Numbered from the stretch's first letter, positions 17,592 to 27,825 are shown. The stretch: DNA of 64,000 bases from Ruegeria sp. EL01 (GCF_900313035.1 NZ_OMPS01000048.1:186001-250000), one strand, 5' to 3'. The notes: a model not told the origin generated them from the sequence alone. A program made the numbers and translations.

Positions 17592-19727
17592 TTATCCTTG
17601 GCTGGCTTTCAATTCCAGTCGCCGCGCATGCAGAACCGGCTCGGTATAACCCGAGGGCTGGACCCGCCCCTTGAACACCAGATCACAGGCGGCCTGGAAG
17701 GCGATGCCGTCAAACCCGGGTGCCATTGGCGTGTATTCCGGGTCCCCCTCATTCTGGCGATCGACCACGGCCGCCATTTTCTGCATCGCCGCCATCAGTT
17801 GCGCCTCATTCACCACGCCGTGATGCAACCAATTAGACAACGCCTGAGACGAAATTCGGCATGTCGCGCGATCCTCCATGAGACCGACATCGTTGATATC
17901 CGGTACCTTGGAACAGCCGACACCCTGATCAACCCAACGCACAACATAGCCCAGTATTCCTTGCGCATTGTTCTCGCTCTCGCGTGTGATCTCTTCATCA
18001 CTCAGATTGCGACCGCCCAGCAGTGGAATGGTCAACAGATCGCCCAATGTACCGCGGGCTCCGCCAGCGGCTATCTCGTCTTGACGCGCTAGCACGTTGA
18101 CTCTGTGATAATGCGTGGCGTGCAGGGTTGCCGCGGTTGGTGAGGGCACCCAGGCGCAGGTTGCGCCAGATTGCGGGTGCCCGATCTTGGCTTTAAGCAT
18201 TTCGCCCATCCGATCGGGTACCGCCCACATGCCTTTACCTATCTGCGCTCTGCCCTTCAGACCGCAGGCCAAACCGATATCGACATTCCGGTCCTCATAG
18301 GATTCAATCCAGGGCGTGTTCTTGAGATCGCCCTTGGGCAACATCGGCCCGGCCTCCATCGAGGTGTGAATCTCATCACCGGTTCGGTCCAGAAAGCCCG
18401 TGTTGATAAAGGCCACGCGCGATTTCGCAGCGCGGATACACTCCTTAAGGTTCGCCGATGTCCGACGCTCCTCATCCATGATCCCAAGTTTCACGGTGTT
18501 GCGCGGCAGTCCCAGAATTTCTTCGACCATATCGAAGATTTCGACGGCAAACCCGACTTCATCCGGCCCGTGCATCTTGGGCTTTACAACATAGACCGAC
18601 CCTTCGACCGAATTGCCGCCATCGCGCTGCAGGTCATGCATGGCGATCAGCGTGGTGCATAGTGCATCCATCAACCCTTCGCCAATCTCGCGGCCTTCGG
18701 CATCCAGAACGGCAGGATTGGTCATCAGGTGGCCGACATTGCGCACCAGCATCAGCGAGCGACCCTTGAGCGTGGCTTGTTCGCCGCTGGCAGTCGTGAA
18801 TTCGACATCCCCTGACAGTTTGCGGGTAAAGGTTTTTCCGCCTTTGGTTACATCTTCGGACAAATCCCCTTTCATCAGGCCAAGCCAGTTGCTGTAGGCG
18901 CCAACCTTATCCTCGGCATCGACACACGCGACCGAGTCTTCGCAATCCATGATCGTCGACAAGGCGGATTCCAAACGCACATCAGAAATACCGGCGGGGT
19001 CAGATGCGCCGATGTCACTCGTCGGATCAATCGTGATCTGAATGTGCAGGCCGTTGTTCTTCAGCAAGACAAAATCGGGCTTCTCAGCGGCTCCGCCAAA
19101 GCCGACAAACGCGTCGGGATTGGCCAATGCCGGAACGAGGGCCCCACTTTCGACGCGAAGACCATCGACCGCAGCCCATGAGCCATCCGCCAACGCGACC
19201 GCCTCATCCAGAAACGACTTGGCCCAGGCGATCACCCGGTTTCCACGCGCTGCGTCATACCCTCTGCTGGCAGGTAATTCGCCCATCGCATCCGTGCCAT
19301 AAAGCGCGTCGTACAGGCTGCCCCAGCGCGCATTGGCCGCATTCAGCGCAAAACGGGCATTGGTGATCGGCACAACCAGCTGAGGGCCCGGCGTCAGGGC
19401 AATTTCCGGATCGACATTGACCGTATCAATCTCAAAATCCGGCCCTTCTTCGACCAAGTACCCAGTCTCGCGCAGGAACGCTTCGTAGGCGTTGCCGTCA
19501 TGGGGCTGGCCTTTGCGCGCGGTATGCCACCCATCGACGCGCCCTTGAATATCAGCGCGTTTGGCAATCAGTTCACGGTTTTTCGGGCCAAGCTCATCCA
19601 CGATCCGGGCCAGACCCGTCCAGAATGTCTCGGGTGTAACACCCGTGCCGGGCAGTGCCTGATTATCGATGAAATCAACCAATTCATCCGCAATCTGCAA
19701 TCCGTTTCGGTTTTGCCTGCCGCTCAT
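17592..19727 (-). CDS. glcB: Malate synthase G
   Basis: A 711-residue isoform G malate synthase, close to the usual ~723. Family segments include the N-terminal ALPGTGVTPETFWTG, NARWGSLYDALYGTD, the catalytic-domain stretch LMLVRNVGHLMTNPAV, GIMDEERRTSANLKECI, and the C-terminal SQALSNWLHHGVV. It condenses glyoxylate with acetyl-CoA to malate in the glyoxylate shunt or glycolate use. The frame reaches back to 19805, but ATG at 19727 is chosen: GGAG lies nine bases upstream and the protein then starts like its relatives. It leads a two-gene unit with the GlcG-like gene and diverges from pepN. Confidence 0.94.
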   Translation of the reverse strand: MSGRQNRNGLQIADELVDFIDNQALPGTGVTPETFWTGLARIVDELGPKNRELIAKRADIQGRVDGWHTARKGQPHDGNAYEAFLRETGYLVEEGPDFEIDTVNVDPEIALTPGPQLVVPITNARFALNAANARWGSLYDALYGTDAMGELPASRGYDAARGNRVIAWAKSFLDEAVALADGSWAAVDGLRVESGALVPALANPDAFVGFGGAAEKPDFVLLKNNGLHIQITIDPTSDIGASDPAGISDVRLESALSTIMDCEDSVACVDAEDKVGAYSNWLGLMKGDLSEDVTKGGKTFTRKLSGDVEFTTASGEQATLKGRSLMLVRNVGHLMTNPAVLDAEGREIGEGLMDALCTTLIAMHDLQRDGGNSVEGSVYVVKPKMHGPDEVGFAVEIFDMVEEILGLPRNTVKLGIMDEERRTSANLKECIRAAKSRVAFINTGFLDRTGDEIHTSMEAGPMLPKGDLKNTPWIESYEDRNVDIGLACGLKGRAQIGKGMWAVPDRMGEMLKAKIGHPQSGATCAWVPSPTAATLHATHYHRVNVLARQDEIAAGGARGTLGDLLTIPLLGGRNLSDEEITRESENNAQGILGYVVRWVDQGVGCSKVPDINDVGLMEDRATCRISSQALSNWLHHGVVNEAQLMAAMQKMAAVVDRQNEGDPEYTPMAPGFDGIAFQAACDLVFKGRVQPSGYTEPVLHARRLELKASQG

Positions 19728-19813
19728 ATCCCGATTCTCCCGCTCTGGCTGCGATAGTGTTCTTCCCTCAATTAGGGGGAAAGTTTCCGATAGGCAACAA
19801 CTCAAATATCACA

Positions 19814-19834
19814 TTGGTCAAATAATTTTACCAA
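19814..19834. promoter_or_regulatory. Inverted repeat TTGGT-N11-ACCAA in the glcB/pepN gap
   Basis: TTGGT (19814-19818) and ACCAA (19830-19834) form an inverted repeat in the AT-rich part of the 204-base divergent gap, about 90-110 bases before the glcB start. TGGT/ACCA half-sites are typical of FadR/GlcC-type GntR regulators, but the 11-base spacing is wider than usual. Confidence 0.3.
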
Positions 19835-19931
19835 ATTGAAGAATCGAAACCTCACGCCCCGGTCATTTGCTTGCAGCCTGCGATCGTTCCCCATAGTTTC
19901 GCGCCAAATTTGAACCGAAGCGAGGCCCTCG

Positions 19932-22484
19932 ATGCGTGACGCCGCCCCCACCACAATCTACCTGAAAGACTACACCCCGTTCGGCTATCTGGTGGATAGT
20001 GTGCACCTGACCTTTGACCTTTCAGCGCATGGCACACGGGTCACATCACGCATCGCGTTCCGCCCCAATCCGGAAGCAACGGATAGAACTTTCTTCCTGC
20101 ACGGAGAACAGCTTACGTTAATCCGCGCTGCCATTGATGGAACTGACATCTCCCCTGAAATCACGGACCAGGGTCTGACCGCAGATGTACCTGACGCCCC
20201 TTTTATCTGGGAGGCTGAGGTCGAGATCGATCCCGGCAACAACACCGCCCTCGAAGGGCTATACATGTCGAACGGCATGTACTGCACACAATGCGAGGCT
20301 GAAGGGTTCCGCAAGATCACCTATTATCCCGACCGCCCCGATGTGATGTCCACCTTCACCGTGCGCATCAATGGCGATTTGCCAGTGCTGCTGTCCAACG
20401 GAAACCCCTCGGGCAAAGGCAAGGGTTGGGCCGAATGGACCGACCCGTGGCCAAAACCAGCCTATCTGTTTGCGCTTGTCGCTGGCGATCTGATCACCCA
20501 TCCTGGGCAATTCACCACCAAGTCGGGCCGCGATGTCGAACTGAACCTCTGGGTGCGCCCGGGCGACGAGGGTAAGTGCGCCTTTGGGATGGAAGCCCTG
20601 AAAAAGTCGATGAAATGGGATGAGGACGTCTACGGTCGCGAATACGATCTCGATGTCTTCAACATTGTCGCTGTGGACGATTTCAACATGGGCGCGATGG
20701 AGAACAAGGGGCTGAACATCTTCAACTCGTCAGCTGTTCTGGCCAGTCCCGAGACCTCAACCGATACCAATTTCGAACGGATCGAGGCGATTATCGCGCA
20801 CGAATATTTCCACAATTGGACCGGCAACCGCATTACCTGCCGAGACTGGTTCCAACTGTGCCTCAAGGAAGGGTTGACCGTGTTCCGCGATGCGCAGTTC
20901 ACCTCAGACATGCGCTCAGCCCCGGTGAAACGCATCCACGATGCGATTGACCTGCGTGCGCGGCAGTTCCCCGAGGATAACGGGCCATTGTCGCACCCAG
21001 TCCGACCTGAGAGCTTTCAGGAAATCAACAACTTCTACACATCGACCGTCTATGAGAAAGGCGCCGAGGTCATCGGGATGTTGAAGCGACTGGTCGGGGA
21101 CGCGGCTTATTCCAAAGCGCTGGATCTCTATTTCGACCGCCATGACGGGCAGGCCTGTACCATCGAGGATTGGTTGAGGGTGTTCGAGGACACAACGGGC
21201 CGCGATCTGGGCCAGTTCAAACGCTGGTACAGCCAGTCCGGGACGCCGCGTGTCGCCGTATCAGACAATTGGGAGGACGGCACCTACACCCTGACCTTGA
21301 AACAAAACACCCAACCCACACCGGGTCAGGATGAAAAGCACCCGCAGGTGATCCCTGTTGCCGTCGGCCTGCTAGGGCCAAATGGGGATGAGGTTCGTGA
21401 GACCGAAGTGCTTGAACTGACCGAGGCTGAACAAAGCTTTGCGTTCACCGGGTTGGCCGCCAAACCGACACCCTCCATCCTACGGGATTTCTCGGCGCCA
21501 GTCATTCTGGAGCAAGAGCAATCCAACGCTGAACGCGCCTTTCTGCTGGCACATGACACCGACCCGTTCAACCGTTGGCAGGCTGGACGATCCTTGGCGC
21601 AAGATACACTGCTGCGCATGATCTCAGACGAAGCAACGCCTGATGCGGACTATCTGGACGGGCTATTGGCCGTATTGCGAGATGGCGACCTGGACCCGGC
21701 CTATCGCGCCCTGATGCTTGGTTTGCCGACACAGTCGGAACTGGCCGCTGCCCTGCACGAGCGCGGCGAAACGCCCGATCCGATGGCAATCTGGACAGCG
21801 GTGGAAACACTGCGGCAGGCCACCGCGCAGCACATGCAGGACCTGCTGCCACGTCTGCACAGTGACGCTTTGGTCGACGCGCCTTATTCCCCTGATGCCG
21901 AGCAATCCGGCAAACGTGCGCTGGGAAGCGCGGCGATGGCGCTGACCTCGCGACTGGATAGCGGGGCTGTGGCGGCTGAGGTATACGCCAAGGCGGATAA
22001 CATGACCCTGCAGTTGACCGCCCTGTCCTGCCTCCTGCGCGCGCGAAAGGGCGAGGCCGAGCTGGTTGCTTTCTATGATCAATGGCAACACGACCGGCTG
22101 GTCATGGATAAATGGTTCGGTCTGCAGGTGGCGATGGCAGCCCCCGAGGCGACGCCCGAAACAACCCGCACATTGACCGAGCACCCGGATTTCAACTGGA
22201 AGAACCCCAATCGTTTCCGCGCCGTGATGGGGGCGTTGGCGATGAACCACGCCGGGTTCCACCAACCGGATGGGGCGGGATATCAACTGTTGGCCGGTTG
22301 GCTGATCCGTCTGGATCCGGTGAACCCGCAGACCACGGCCCGTATGTGTTCAGCCTTCCAGACCTGGAAACGCTATGATGCGGACCGTCAGGATCTGATG
22401 CACGCGCAACTCACTCGGATTTCCAAAACACCCAACCTATCGCGCGACACCACCGAGATGGTGTCCCGCATCCTCGGCGTATGA
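19932..22484 (+). CDS. pepN: Aminopeptidase N (M1 family)
   Basis: An 850-residue zinc aminopeptidase. The exopeptidase motif GAMENKGLN precedes the metal site HEYFH (His290, Glu291, His294) with the third ligand Glu313 in LKEGLTVF. Length and the C-terminal DUF3458-type helical domains match PepN of Gram-negative bacteria. It trims N-terminal residues of peptides in the cytoplasm. GAGG six bases before the ATG supports the start. Its stop overlaps the ATG of the next gene (ATGA), so the two are coupled. Confidence 0.95.
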   Translation: MRDAAPTTIYLKDYTPFGYLVDSVHLTFDLSAHGTRVTSRIAFRPNPEATDRTFFLHGEQLTLIRAAIDGTDISPEITDQGLTADVPDAPFIWEAEVEIDPGNNTALEGLYMSNGMYCTQCEAEGFRKITYYPDRPDVMSTFTVRINGDLPVLLSNGNPSGKGKGWAEWTDPWPKPAYLFALVAGDLITHPGQFTTKSGRDVELNLWVRPGDEGKCAFGMEALKKSMKWDEDVYGREYDLDVFNIVAVDDFNMGAMENKGLNIFNSSAVLASPETSTDTNFERIEAIIAHEYFHNWTGNRITCRDWFQLCLKEGLTVFRDAQFTSDMRSAPVKRIHDAIDLRARQFPEDNGPLSHPVRPESFQEINNFYTSTVYEKGAEVIGMLKRLVGDAAYSKALDLYFDRHDGQACTIEDWLRVFEDTTGRDLGQFKRWYSQSGTPRVAVSDNWEDGTYTLTLKQNTQPTPGQDEKHPQVIPVAVGLLGPNGDEVRETEVLELTEAEQSFAFTGLAAKPTPSILRDFSAPVILEQEQSNAERAFLLAHDTDPFNRWQAGRSLAQDTLLRMISDEATPDADYLDGLLAVLRDGDLDPAYRALMLGLPTQSELAAALHERGETPDPMAIWTAVETLRQATAQHMQDLLPRLHSDALVDAPYSPDAEQSGKRALGSAAMALTSRLDSGAVAAEVYAKADNMTLQLTALSCLLRARKGEAELVAFYDQWQHDRLVMDKWFGLQVAMAAPEATPETTRTLTEHPDFNWKNPNRFRAVMGALAMNHAGFHQPDGAGYQLLAGWLIRLDPVNPQTTARMCSAFQTWKRYDADRQDLMHAQLTRISKTPNLSRDTTEMVSRILGV

Positions 22485-22909
22485 CCCCGTACAGCTTCGC
22501 GCGTCGGAACCGGACCTCGCGAACTGTTGTCATTTTGATCGGCGTTTATGCCGTCTTGCTGGCCTTGGTGATCCTGTTCAACGCCGCCTGGTGGCTGATG
22601 GCCTTTTTTGCCCTGGCCACGCTGCCGGCAGTTTGGGATGTCTTTCACGACACCCAAGCCGGCCTGATCCTGGAGCCTGAGCAATTGCGCTGGTATTCAG
22701 GCCAACGCCAAGGCGAGATCGACCTGAGCGACGTCGATTACTTCCGGTTCGACACACGTTGGGACTTTTCTGTCCGGATCTCTCTGGTTCTGCATTCTGG
22801 TAAACGGATTCGCCTTCCAGATGAGTCTCTGCCGCCGCATCGAGAGTTCGAGGGCCTGCTAAGTCAGGAGGGATATCGCGTCGAGCGCCATCATTTTACT
22901 GTTTTTTGA
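22481..22909 (+). CDS. Small two-helix membrane protein of unknown function
   Basis: A 142-residue protein with two hydrophobic helices (about residues 17-37 and 40-55) followed by a soluble domain. The soluble part holds LILEPEQLRWYSGQRQGEIDLSDVDYFRFDTRWDFSVRISLVLHSGKRIRLPDES, a beta-rich pattern that resembles bacterial PH-like domains in membrane proteins (YdbT/YvbH-type); this is a resemblance only. The gene starts inside the pepN stop codon (ATGA overlap), so it is translationally coupled to aminopeptidase N. No function is recognised. Confidence 0.75.
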   Translation: MTPYSFARRNRTSRTVVILIGVYAVLLALVILFNAAWWLMAFFALATLPAVWDVFHDTQAGLILEPEQLRWYSGQRQGEIDLSDVDYFRFDTRWDFSVRISLVLHSGKRIRLPDESLPPHREFEGLLSQEGYRVERHHFTVF

Positions 22910-23039
22910 AACGATCGTGACATCAGGGCACGATTGACCGGAAAAACACTAAAGTGACCAGCAATTAACTTGAACTGAGCGCCATTAACGCCCAGACTGA
23001 TACCTCAGTTATGTGTTGTTAGTAGTTTCGAGTTTTATC

Positions 23040-24299
23040 ATGTTTCGGTTATTCAGGGCGTTTTCGGCCCGATCAGAGAATTCCCCACCAAGTAACGCGC
23101 CCGATTTCTGCGCGACAAAATCCGCCTTGGCGGCGGCGCTTCCGGAGCAGGGGCAGCTTAACATTCCTCTCGCCCAGCTTGGTTCAGAAGATCTGATTGG
23201 CCGCGCAACTATCGAACATGGTCGGTTTCTTGCTCGACAGGATCGCTGGAGCGAATTGTCGGCAGAAATGCATGCCGCGGATGAAGCGCGCGAGACGGCC
23301 CCGGACGGGATGCCAACCGCAGACCTGCTGGCGTTTGGTGCGCGTTCTGACGTGGTTCTGGCCGTTGAACATGCTTTGTCTGATGGCAAAGCGATATCCG
23401 ATTATGATCTGTTGACCGGAATCTCTGAACTTGAAGGAGAGATGCGCGACGCCCCCGATGACCCGATGATGGCCCTTGTTGTCGCATTGGCACATATCGA
23501 CGTTGCCTGGGCCTGGCGGGGCACTGCCCTTGACGCCACTTTGCCCCCATTGCACCGGTCACGCTGCGCCGCGCATTTTGACAGGGCGGCGGCGATCCTG
23601 CCCATGTGTCACACGGCGGCACCGAACAGCCCGCTGATTGCCGCTGCGGGATGTGCCCTATTGGCTGGCCAACGCAAAACAACGGCACGTGTTGCTGACG
23701 AGTACGAGCGCCTGATCACATTGGACCCGCAAAACCAACGCCACATGCGCGCGATGGGTAGCCACCTGCTGCCGCGCTGGTTTGGCAGCTATGAAGAGCT
23801 TGAGGTTCAGGCCCTACGCAATGCCGCCCGGACGCAAGACATCTGGGGCGCAGGCGGCTACACTTGGGTGCAGTTTGACGCAATCGCCTTGGACGACGAG
23901 GCCTGCGCGCGGGTGGATCAAGAGTATTTCCTGGAAGGCCTGAGAGACATCGTGCGGCAACGTCCAGACCAGCAAATGATCAACATGTTATCGGCCTATT
24001 GCGCGATCACGCTTCAAAGCGGGCTGGGACTGAACGAAAAGGCCGATCTGGTTCGGACCCAGATGCGAGAAACCGCCAACTGGCTGATACGGGATCACCT
24101 GACCGAATTGCATCCGCTGATCTGGGCGCATGCTGCCAACGGATTCAACAACAGCGTTCGCATCAACTCGCCCGAGCGGTTCGCGGCACGCGGTCATCGG
24201 GATGCATTGCGAGCCATAGGTGATTTGTTCCGGGATGAGCTGGGCAGCGGGATGAACGTTACCTTTACACCGTCAGGTCTGCGCCTGTCAGAGAACTGA
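23040..24299 (+). CDS. Conserved hypothetical protein, about 419 residues
   Basis: A long protein of unknown function. After a short basic N-terminus it is largely alpha-helical and rich in Ala, Asp and Arg, with a helical-repeat look (for example HFDRAAAILPMCHTAAPNSPLIAAAGCALLAG, then DEYERLITLDPQNQRHMRAMGSHLLPRWF), suggestive of TPR-like folding but without clear TPR consensus. No signal peptide or membrane helix is evident. The frame opens with GTG at 23013; ATG at 23040 is preferred, but neither has a good ribosome site. It stands alone between the pepN pair and gatB. Confidence 0.72.
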   Translation: MFRLFRAFSARSENSPPSNAPDFCATKSALAAALPEQGQLNIPLAQLGSEDLIGRATIEHGRFLARQDRWSELSAEMHAADEARETAPDGMPTADLLAFGARSDVVLAVEHALSDGKAISDYDLLTGISELEGEMRDAPDDPMMALVVALAHIDVAWAWRGTALDATLPPLHRSRCAAHFDRAAAILPMCHTAAPNSPLIAAAGCALLAGQRKTTARVADEYERLITLDPQNQRHMRAMGSHLLPRWFGSYEELEVQALRNAARTQDIWGAGGYTWVQFDAIALDDEACARVDQEYFLEGLRDIVRQRPDQQMINMLSAYCAITLQSGLGLNEKADLVRTQMRETANWLIRDHLTELHPLIWAHAANGFNNSVRINSPERFAARGHRDALRAIGDLFRDELGSGMNVTFTPSGLRLSEN

Positions 24300-24380
24300 T
24301 CCAAGCAGGATTCCCCCTTGCCCCTTGGGCGCGCCGGGCCTAATACGCAGGCTTAGACTTCTGCGGATATGAGGCGCGCC

Positions 24381-25892
24381 ATGCTCGACCTGACATACGA
24401 ATTGCCCAAACCCAAAACCATCTCCGGTGCCAAGCACGACTGGGAGCTGGTGATCGGGATGGAAGTGCATGCGCAGGTCTCATCTAACGCCAAATTGTTC
24501 TCGGGTGCGTCGACCCAATTCGGGGCCGAGCCAAACTCCAACGTGGCCTTTGTTGACGCGGCAATGCCGGGCATGTTGCCGGTGATCAATGAGTATTGTG
24601 TGGAACAGGCGGTGCGCACGGGGTTGGGCCTGAAGGCGGATATCAACCTGAAGTCAGCCTTTGACCGCAAGAACTATTTCTACCCGGACCTGCCGCAAGG
24701 GTACCAGATTTCCCAGCTTTATCAGCCCATTGTCGGCGAAGGTGAAGTGCTGGTTGAAGTGGGGGACGGCACTGCGCGCATGGTGCGGATCGAACGTATC
24801 CACATGGAGCAGGATGCCGGTAAGTCGATCCACGACATGGATCCGAACATGTCTTTCGTAGACCTGAACCGAACCGGCGTCTGCCTGATGGAGATCGTTT
24901 CTCGCCCCGACATTCGTGGGCCTGAAGAAGCCGCAGCCTATATCGCCAAGATGCGCCAGATCCTGAGGTACCTGGGCACGTGCGACGGCAACATGCAGAA
25001 CGGCAACTTGCGGGCGGACGTTAACGTCTCGATCTGTTTGCCGGGTGCCTATGAGAAGTATCAGGAAACTCAGGACTTTTCGCATCTGGGTACGCGCTGC
25101 GAAATTAAGAACATGAACTCGATGCGCTTTATCCAGCAGGCCATCGAAGTTGAGGCACGTCGCCAGATCGCCATCGTCGAAGGTGGCGGAACCGTTGATC
25201 AGGAAACCCGCCTGTATGATCCGGACAAGGGCGAAACGCGGTCCATGCGGTCGAAGGAAGAAGCGCATGATTATCGCTATTTCCCCGATCCTGATCTGCT
25301 GCCTTTGGAGATCGAGCAAGCGTGGGTGGATGACATCGCCGCCAAACTGCCCGAGCTGCCCGATGACAAAAAAGCGCGCTTTATCACAGAGTTCAACCTG
25401 ACAGACTATGACGCGTCGGTACTGACAGCCGAGGTGGAATCCGCCGGGTACTTCGAAGAGGTCGCCAGAGGCCGCAACGGCAAGCTGGCCGCAAACTGGG
25501 TCATCAACGAACTGTTTGGTCGCCTGAAGAAAGAAGACCATGACATCACCGACTCGCCGGTTTCACCAGCGCAGTTGGGTGGGATCATTGATCTGATTTC
25601 GTCTGACGCCATCTCGGGCAAGATCGCCAAGGACCTGTTTGAAATCGTCTATACCGAAGGTGGAGACCCAACCCAGATCGTCGAAGACCGCGGTATGAAA
25701 CAGGTCACCGACACCGGTGCGATCGAGACCGCCCTGGACGAGATCATCGCCGCCAATCCGGCGCAGGTCGAAAAGGCCAAGGTGAACCCGAAATTGGCCG
25801 GTTGGTTCGTCGGTCAGGTGATGAAGGCGACCGGCGGCAAGGCAAATCCCAAAGCCGTTAACGAATTGGTCAGCAAGAAGCTGGGATCGTAA
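24381..25892 (+). CDS. gatB: Aspartyl/glutamyl-tRNA amidotransferase subunit B
   Basis: GatB is the kinase/transamidase-core subunit of GatCAB, which turns misacylated Glu-tRNA(Gln) or Asp-tRNA(Asn) into the correct amide. The 503-residue protein opens YELVIGMEVHAQ-like (here WELVIGMEVHAQVSSNAKLFSG), contains FDRKNYFYPDLPQGYQISQ and MEIVSRPDIR, and ends in the YqeY-like tail (VNPKLAGWFVGQVMKATGGKANPKAVNELV). The frame has an earlier ATG at 24369; the one at 24381 has AGG six bases upstream and gives the usual length. gatA and gatC are not next to it. Confidence 0.95.
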   Translation: MLDLTYELPKPKTISGAKHDWELVIGMEVHAQVSSNAKLFSGASTQFGAEPNSNVAFVDAAMPGMLPVINEYCVEQAVRTGLGLKADINLKSAFDRKNYFYPDLPQGYQISQLYQPIVGEGEVLVEVGDGTARMVRIERIHMEQDAGKSIHDMDPNMSFVDLNRTGVCLMEIVSRPDIRGPEEAAAYIAKMRQILRYLGTCDGNMQNGNLRADVNVSICLPGAYEKYQETQDFSHLGTRCEIKNMNSMRFIQQAIEVEARRQIAIVEGGGTVDQETRLYDPDKGETRSMRSKEEAHDYRYFPDPDLLPLEIEQAWVDDIAAKLPELPDDKKARFITEFNLTDYDASVLTAEVESAGYFEEVARGRNGKLAANWVINELFGRLKKEDHDITDSPVSPAQLGGIIDLISSDAISGKIAKDLFEIVYTEGGDPTQIVEDRGMKQVTDTGAIETALDEIIAANPAQVEKAKVNPKLAGWFVGQVMKATGGKANPKAVNELVSKKLGS

Positions 25893-26041
25893 ATCGTTCG
25901 CCTTGTGCATGTCTGGCAACATGGATTGTCCGACTTGTACAAAACAGAAATTCATCCTTCGTGAAGACTTTCGGGGGCAAACCGCCGGGTTGACTTCCCC
26001 CTGATAGCACCCTTTCTTCCGCGCAAGAGGAATGAGGTATC

Positions 26042-27298
26042 ATGCAGAAACGATTTGATCAGGAACTGGAAGACCGGCTGGTCCGCTACGCAGCAATCGA
26101 CAGTCAGAGCGACGAGATATCACCGTCGACCCCCAGCACGGATATCCAGTTCGACATGCTGAACCTGTTGCAGCAGGAATTGAGCGACATTGGCGCGCAG
26201 GATATTGAGCTGACGGCGGACAGCGTTGTGATAGCCACCATTCCGGGCACCGCACCGGGTCCAACCATAGGCTTTCTGGCTCATGTCGACACTGCGCCCC
26301 AATTCAATGCAACCGACGTCAAACCGCGCGTGATCAAAGGATACAATGGCGGTGAGATTACCTTTCCCGATGATCCGGATTTGGTTCTGTCGCCCGAAGA
26401 CCATCCCTATCTGACGGAAAAAATCGGACATGATTTGATCACCGCCTCGGGCACGACCCTGTTGGGCGGTGATGACAAGGCTGGGGTGTCGATCCTGATG
26501 ACCATGGTGCGGCATCTGCTGGAAAACACAGACATCCCGCATGGCCCCATCCGCATCGCCTTTACCCCAGACGAAGAGATCGGGCGCGGTGTCACAGAGA
26601 ACCTGCCCAAGGATCTAAAAGCTGACTTTGCCTATACACTGGATGGTCAGGATGTCGGCAATATCGAGTATGAAAGCTTTTCAGCTGATCGGGCCATCAT
26701 CAGAATCGAAGGCGTTTCGATCCATCCGGGACTGGCCAAGGGCAGGATGGTGAACGCTGCCAATCTGGCCGCCAAAATCGTGCAAACCCTGCCGCAGGCC
26801 ACGATGACGCCCGAGGTTACGGATGGGCGCGAAGGGTTCATCCATGTCACTGACATGAATGGCGGGTCATCCGAAATGGAGATCAGGTTGATCCTGCGCG
26901 ACTTCGAACTGGACGCGCTAGAGGCGCAAGGCGATCTGGTTCGGCAGGTCTGTGCCGCCGTACAGGCCACTGAACCGCGTGCCATGATCACCTGCGACAT
27001 ATCCCACCAGTACCGTAACATGCGCTATTGGCTGGAAAAGGACATGACGCCAGTGGAACTGGCCTTTGATGCCTGCCGCGAATTGGGGATCGAGCCTGAC
27101 TCGGTCCCGATCCGGGGTGGCACGGACGGCTCGCGCCTGACCGAGTTCGGCACGCCCTGCCCCAACCTGTTCACCGGCATGCAATGTGTTCACGGCCCGC
27201 TGGAATGGATCTCAGTTCAGGATATGGCCGTGGCCACGGAACTGTGCCTGTCCGTTGTGCAAAAGGCAGCGCTGAATACGCGCAACAGTGCGGGCTGA
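26042..27298 (+). CDS. pepT: Peptidase T (tripeptide aminopeptidase)
   Basis: A 418-residue M20 di-zinc peptidase. Metal ligands are visible in order: LAHVDTAPQF (His and Asp), GDDKAGVS (bridging Asp), DEEIGRGV (catalytic Glu and ligand), VDFAYTLDGQDVGN-like ADFAYTLDGQDVG, and the final His in MQCVHGPLEW. The GGTDGSRLTEFG motif is typical of PepT. It removes the N-terminal residue of tripeptides in the cytoplasm. GAGG before the ATG at 26042 supports the start. It is a separate unit 150 bases after gatB. Confidence 0.95.
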   Translation: MQKRFDQELEDRLVRYAAIDSQSDEISPSTPSTDIQFDMLNLLQQELSDIGAQDIELTADSVVIATIPGTAPGPTIGFLAHVDTAPQFNATDVKPRVIKGYNGGEITFPDDPDLVLSPEDHPYLTEKIGHDLITASGTTLLGGDDKAGVSILMTMVRHLLENTDIPHGPIRIAFTPDEEIGRGVTENLPKDLKADFAYTLDGQDVGNIEYESFSADRAIIRIEGVSIHPGLAKGRMVNAANLAAKIVQTLPQATMTPEVTDGREGFIHVTDMNGGSSEMEIRLILRDFELDALEAQGDLVRQVCAAVQATEPRAMITCDISHQYRNMRYWLEKDMTPVELAFDACRELGIEPDSVPIRGGTDGSRLTEFGTPCPNLFTGMQCVHGPLEWISVQDMAVATELCLSVVQKAALNTRNSAG

Positions 27299-27378
27299 AA
27301 TCTGCCGGTTGGGCAACACCTCTTTCGTCCGGGGGTCAACGTGTTAAATTGGGCGCAACAGGCATTTAGGAACAGTTG

Positions 27379-27825
27379 ATGCAGCGCTACGAATACAAGG
27401 TTGTCCCCGCCCCGCAAAAGGGCGCGAAAGCCAAAGGTGTCAAAACGGCGGAAGGACGATTTGCAGTCTCGGTCGAACAACTGTTGAACCAGATGGGGCA
27501 GGATGGCTGGGAATACCAGCGTGCCGAACTGTTGCCCAGCGAAGAGAGAACGGGCCTAACCGGATCAACCGTGAACTGGCGCAATGTTTTGGTGTTTCGG
27601 CGCGCGATTGAGGGTGATGTCGTCGTAATCCCTGCCCCCGGACCAACAGAAACGCCTGAAGGTGTTCCTCTGGCGCAACCAATATCGGGTCCTGAAACGG
27701 TGGCGGCACCTGCGCCCATTTCAGAGACCGCAAACGAGCCACCTTTGTCGCTGAAAGGCTCCGAAAATCCTAAGCCTGAAGAAACCGACCAGAAAACTTC
27801 ATCAGAAGCTGTTGGCAAAGCCTGA
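27379..27825 (+). CDS. DUF4177 domain protein with Pro/Glu-rich tail
   Basis: A 148-residue protein. Residues 1-75 match the small DUF4177 fold (YEYKVVPAP at the start, LNQMGQDGWEYQRAELLP in the middle, NVLVFRR at the end). The rest is a low-complexity tail rich in Pro, Glu, Ala and Thr and probably disordered. AGGA seven bases before the ATG at 27379 decides the start over a TTG one codon earlier. The function of the family is unknown. It follows pepT after about 80 bases. Confidence 0.75.
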   Translation: MQRYEYKVVPAPQKGAKAKGVKTAEGRFAVSVEQLLNQMGQDGWEYQRAELLPSEERTGLTGSTVNWRNVLVFRRAIEGDVVVIPAPGPTETPEGVPLAQPISGPETVAAPAPISETANEPPLSLKGSENPKPEETDQKTSSEAVGKA

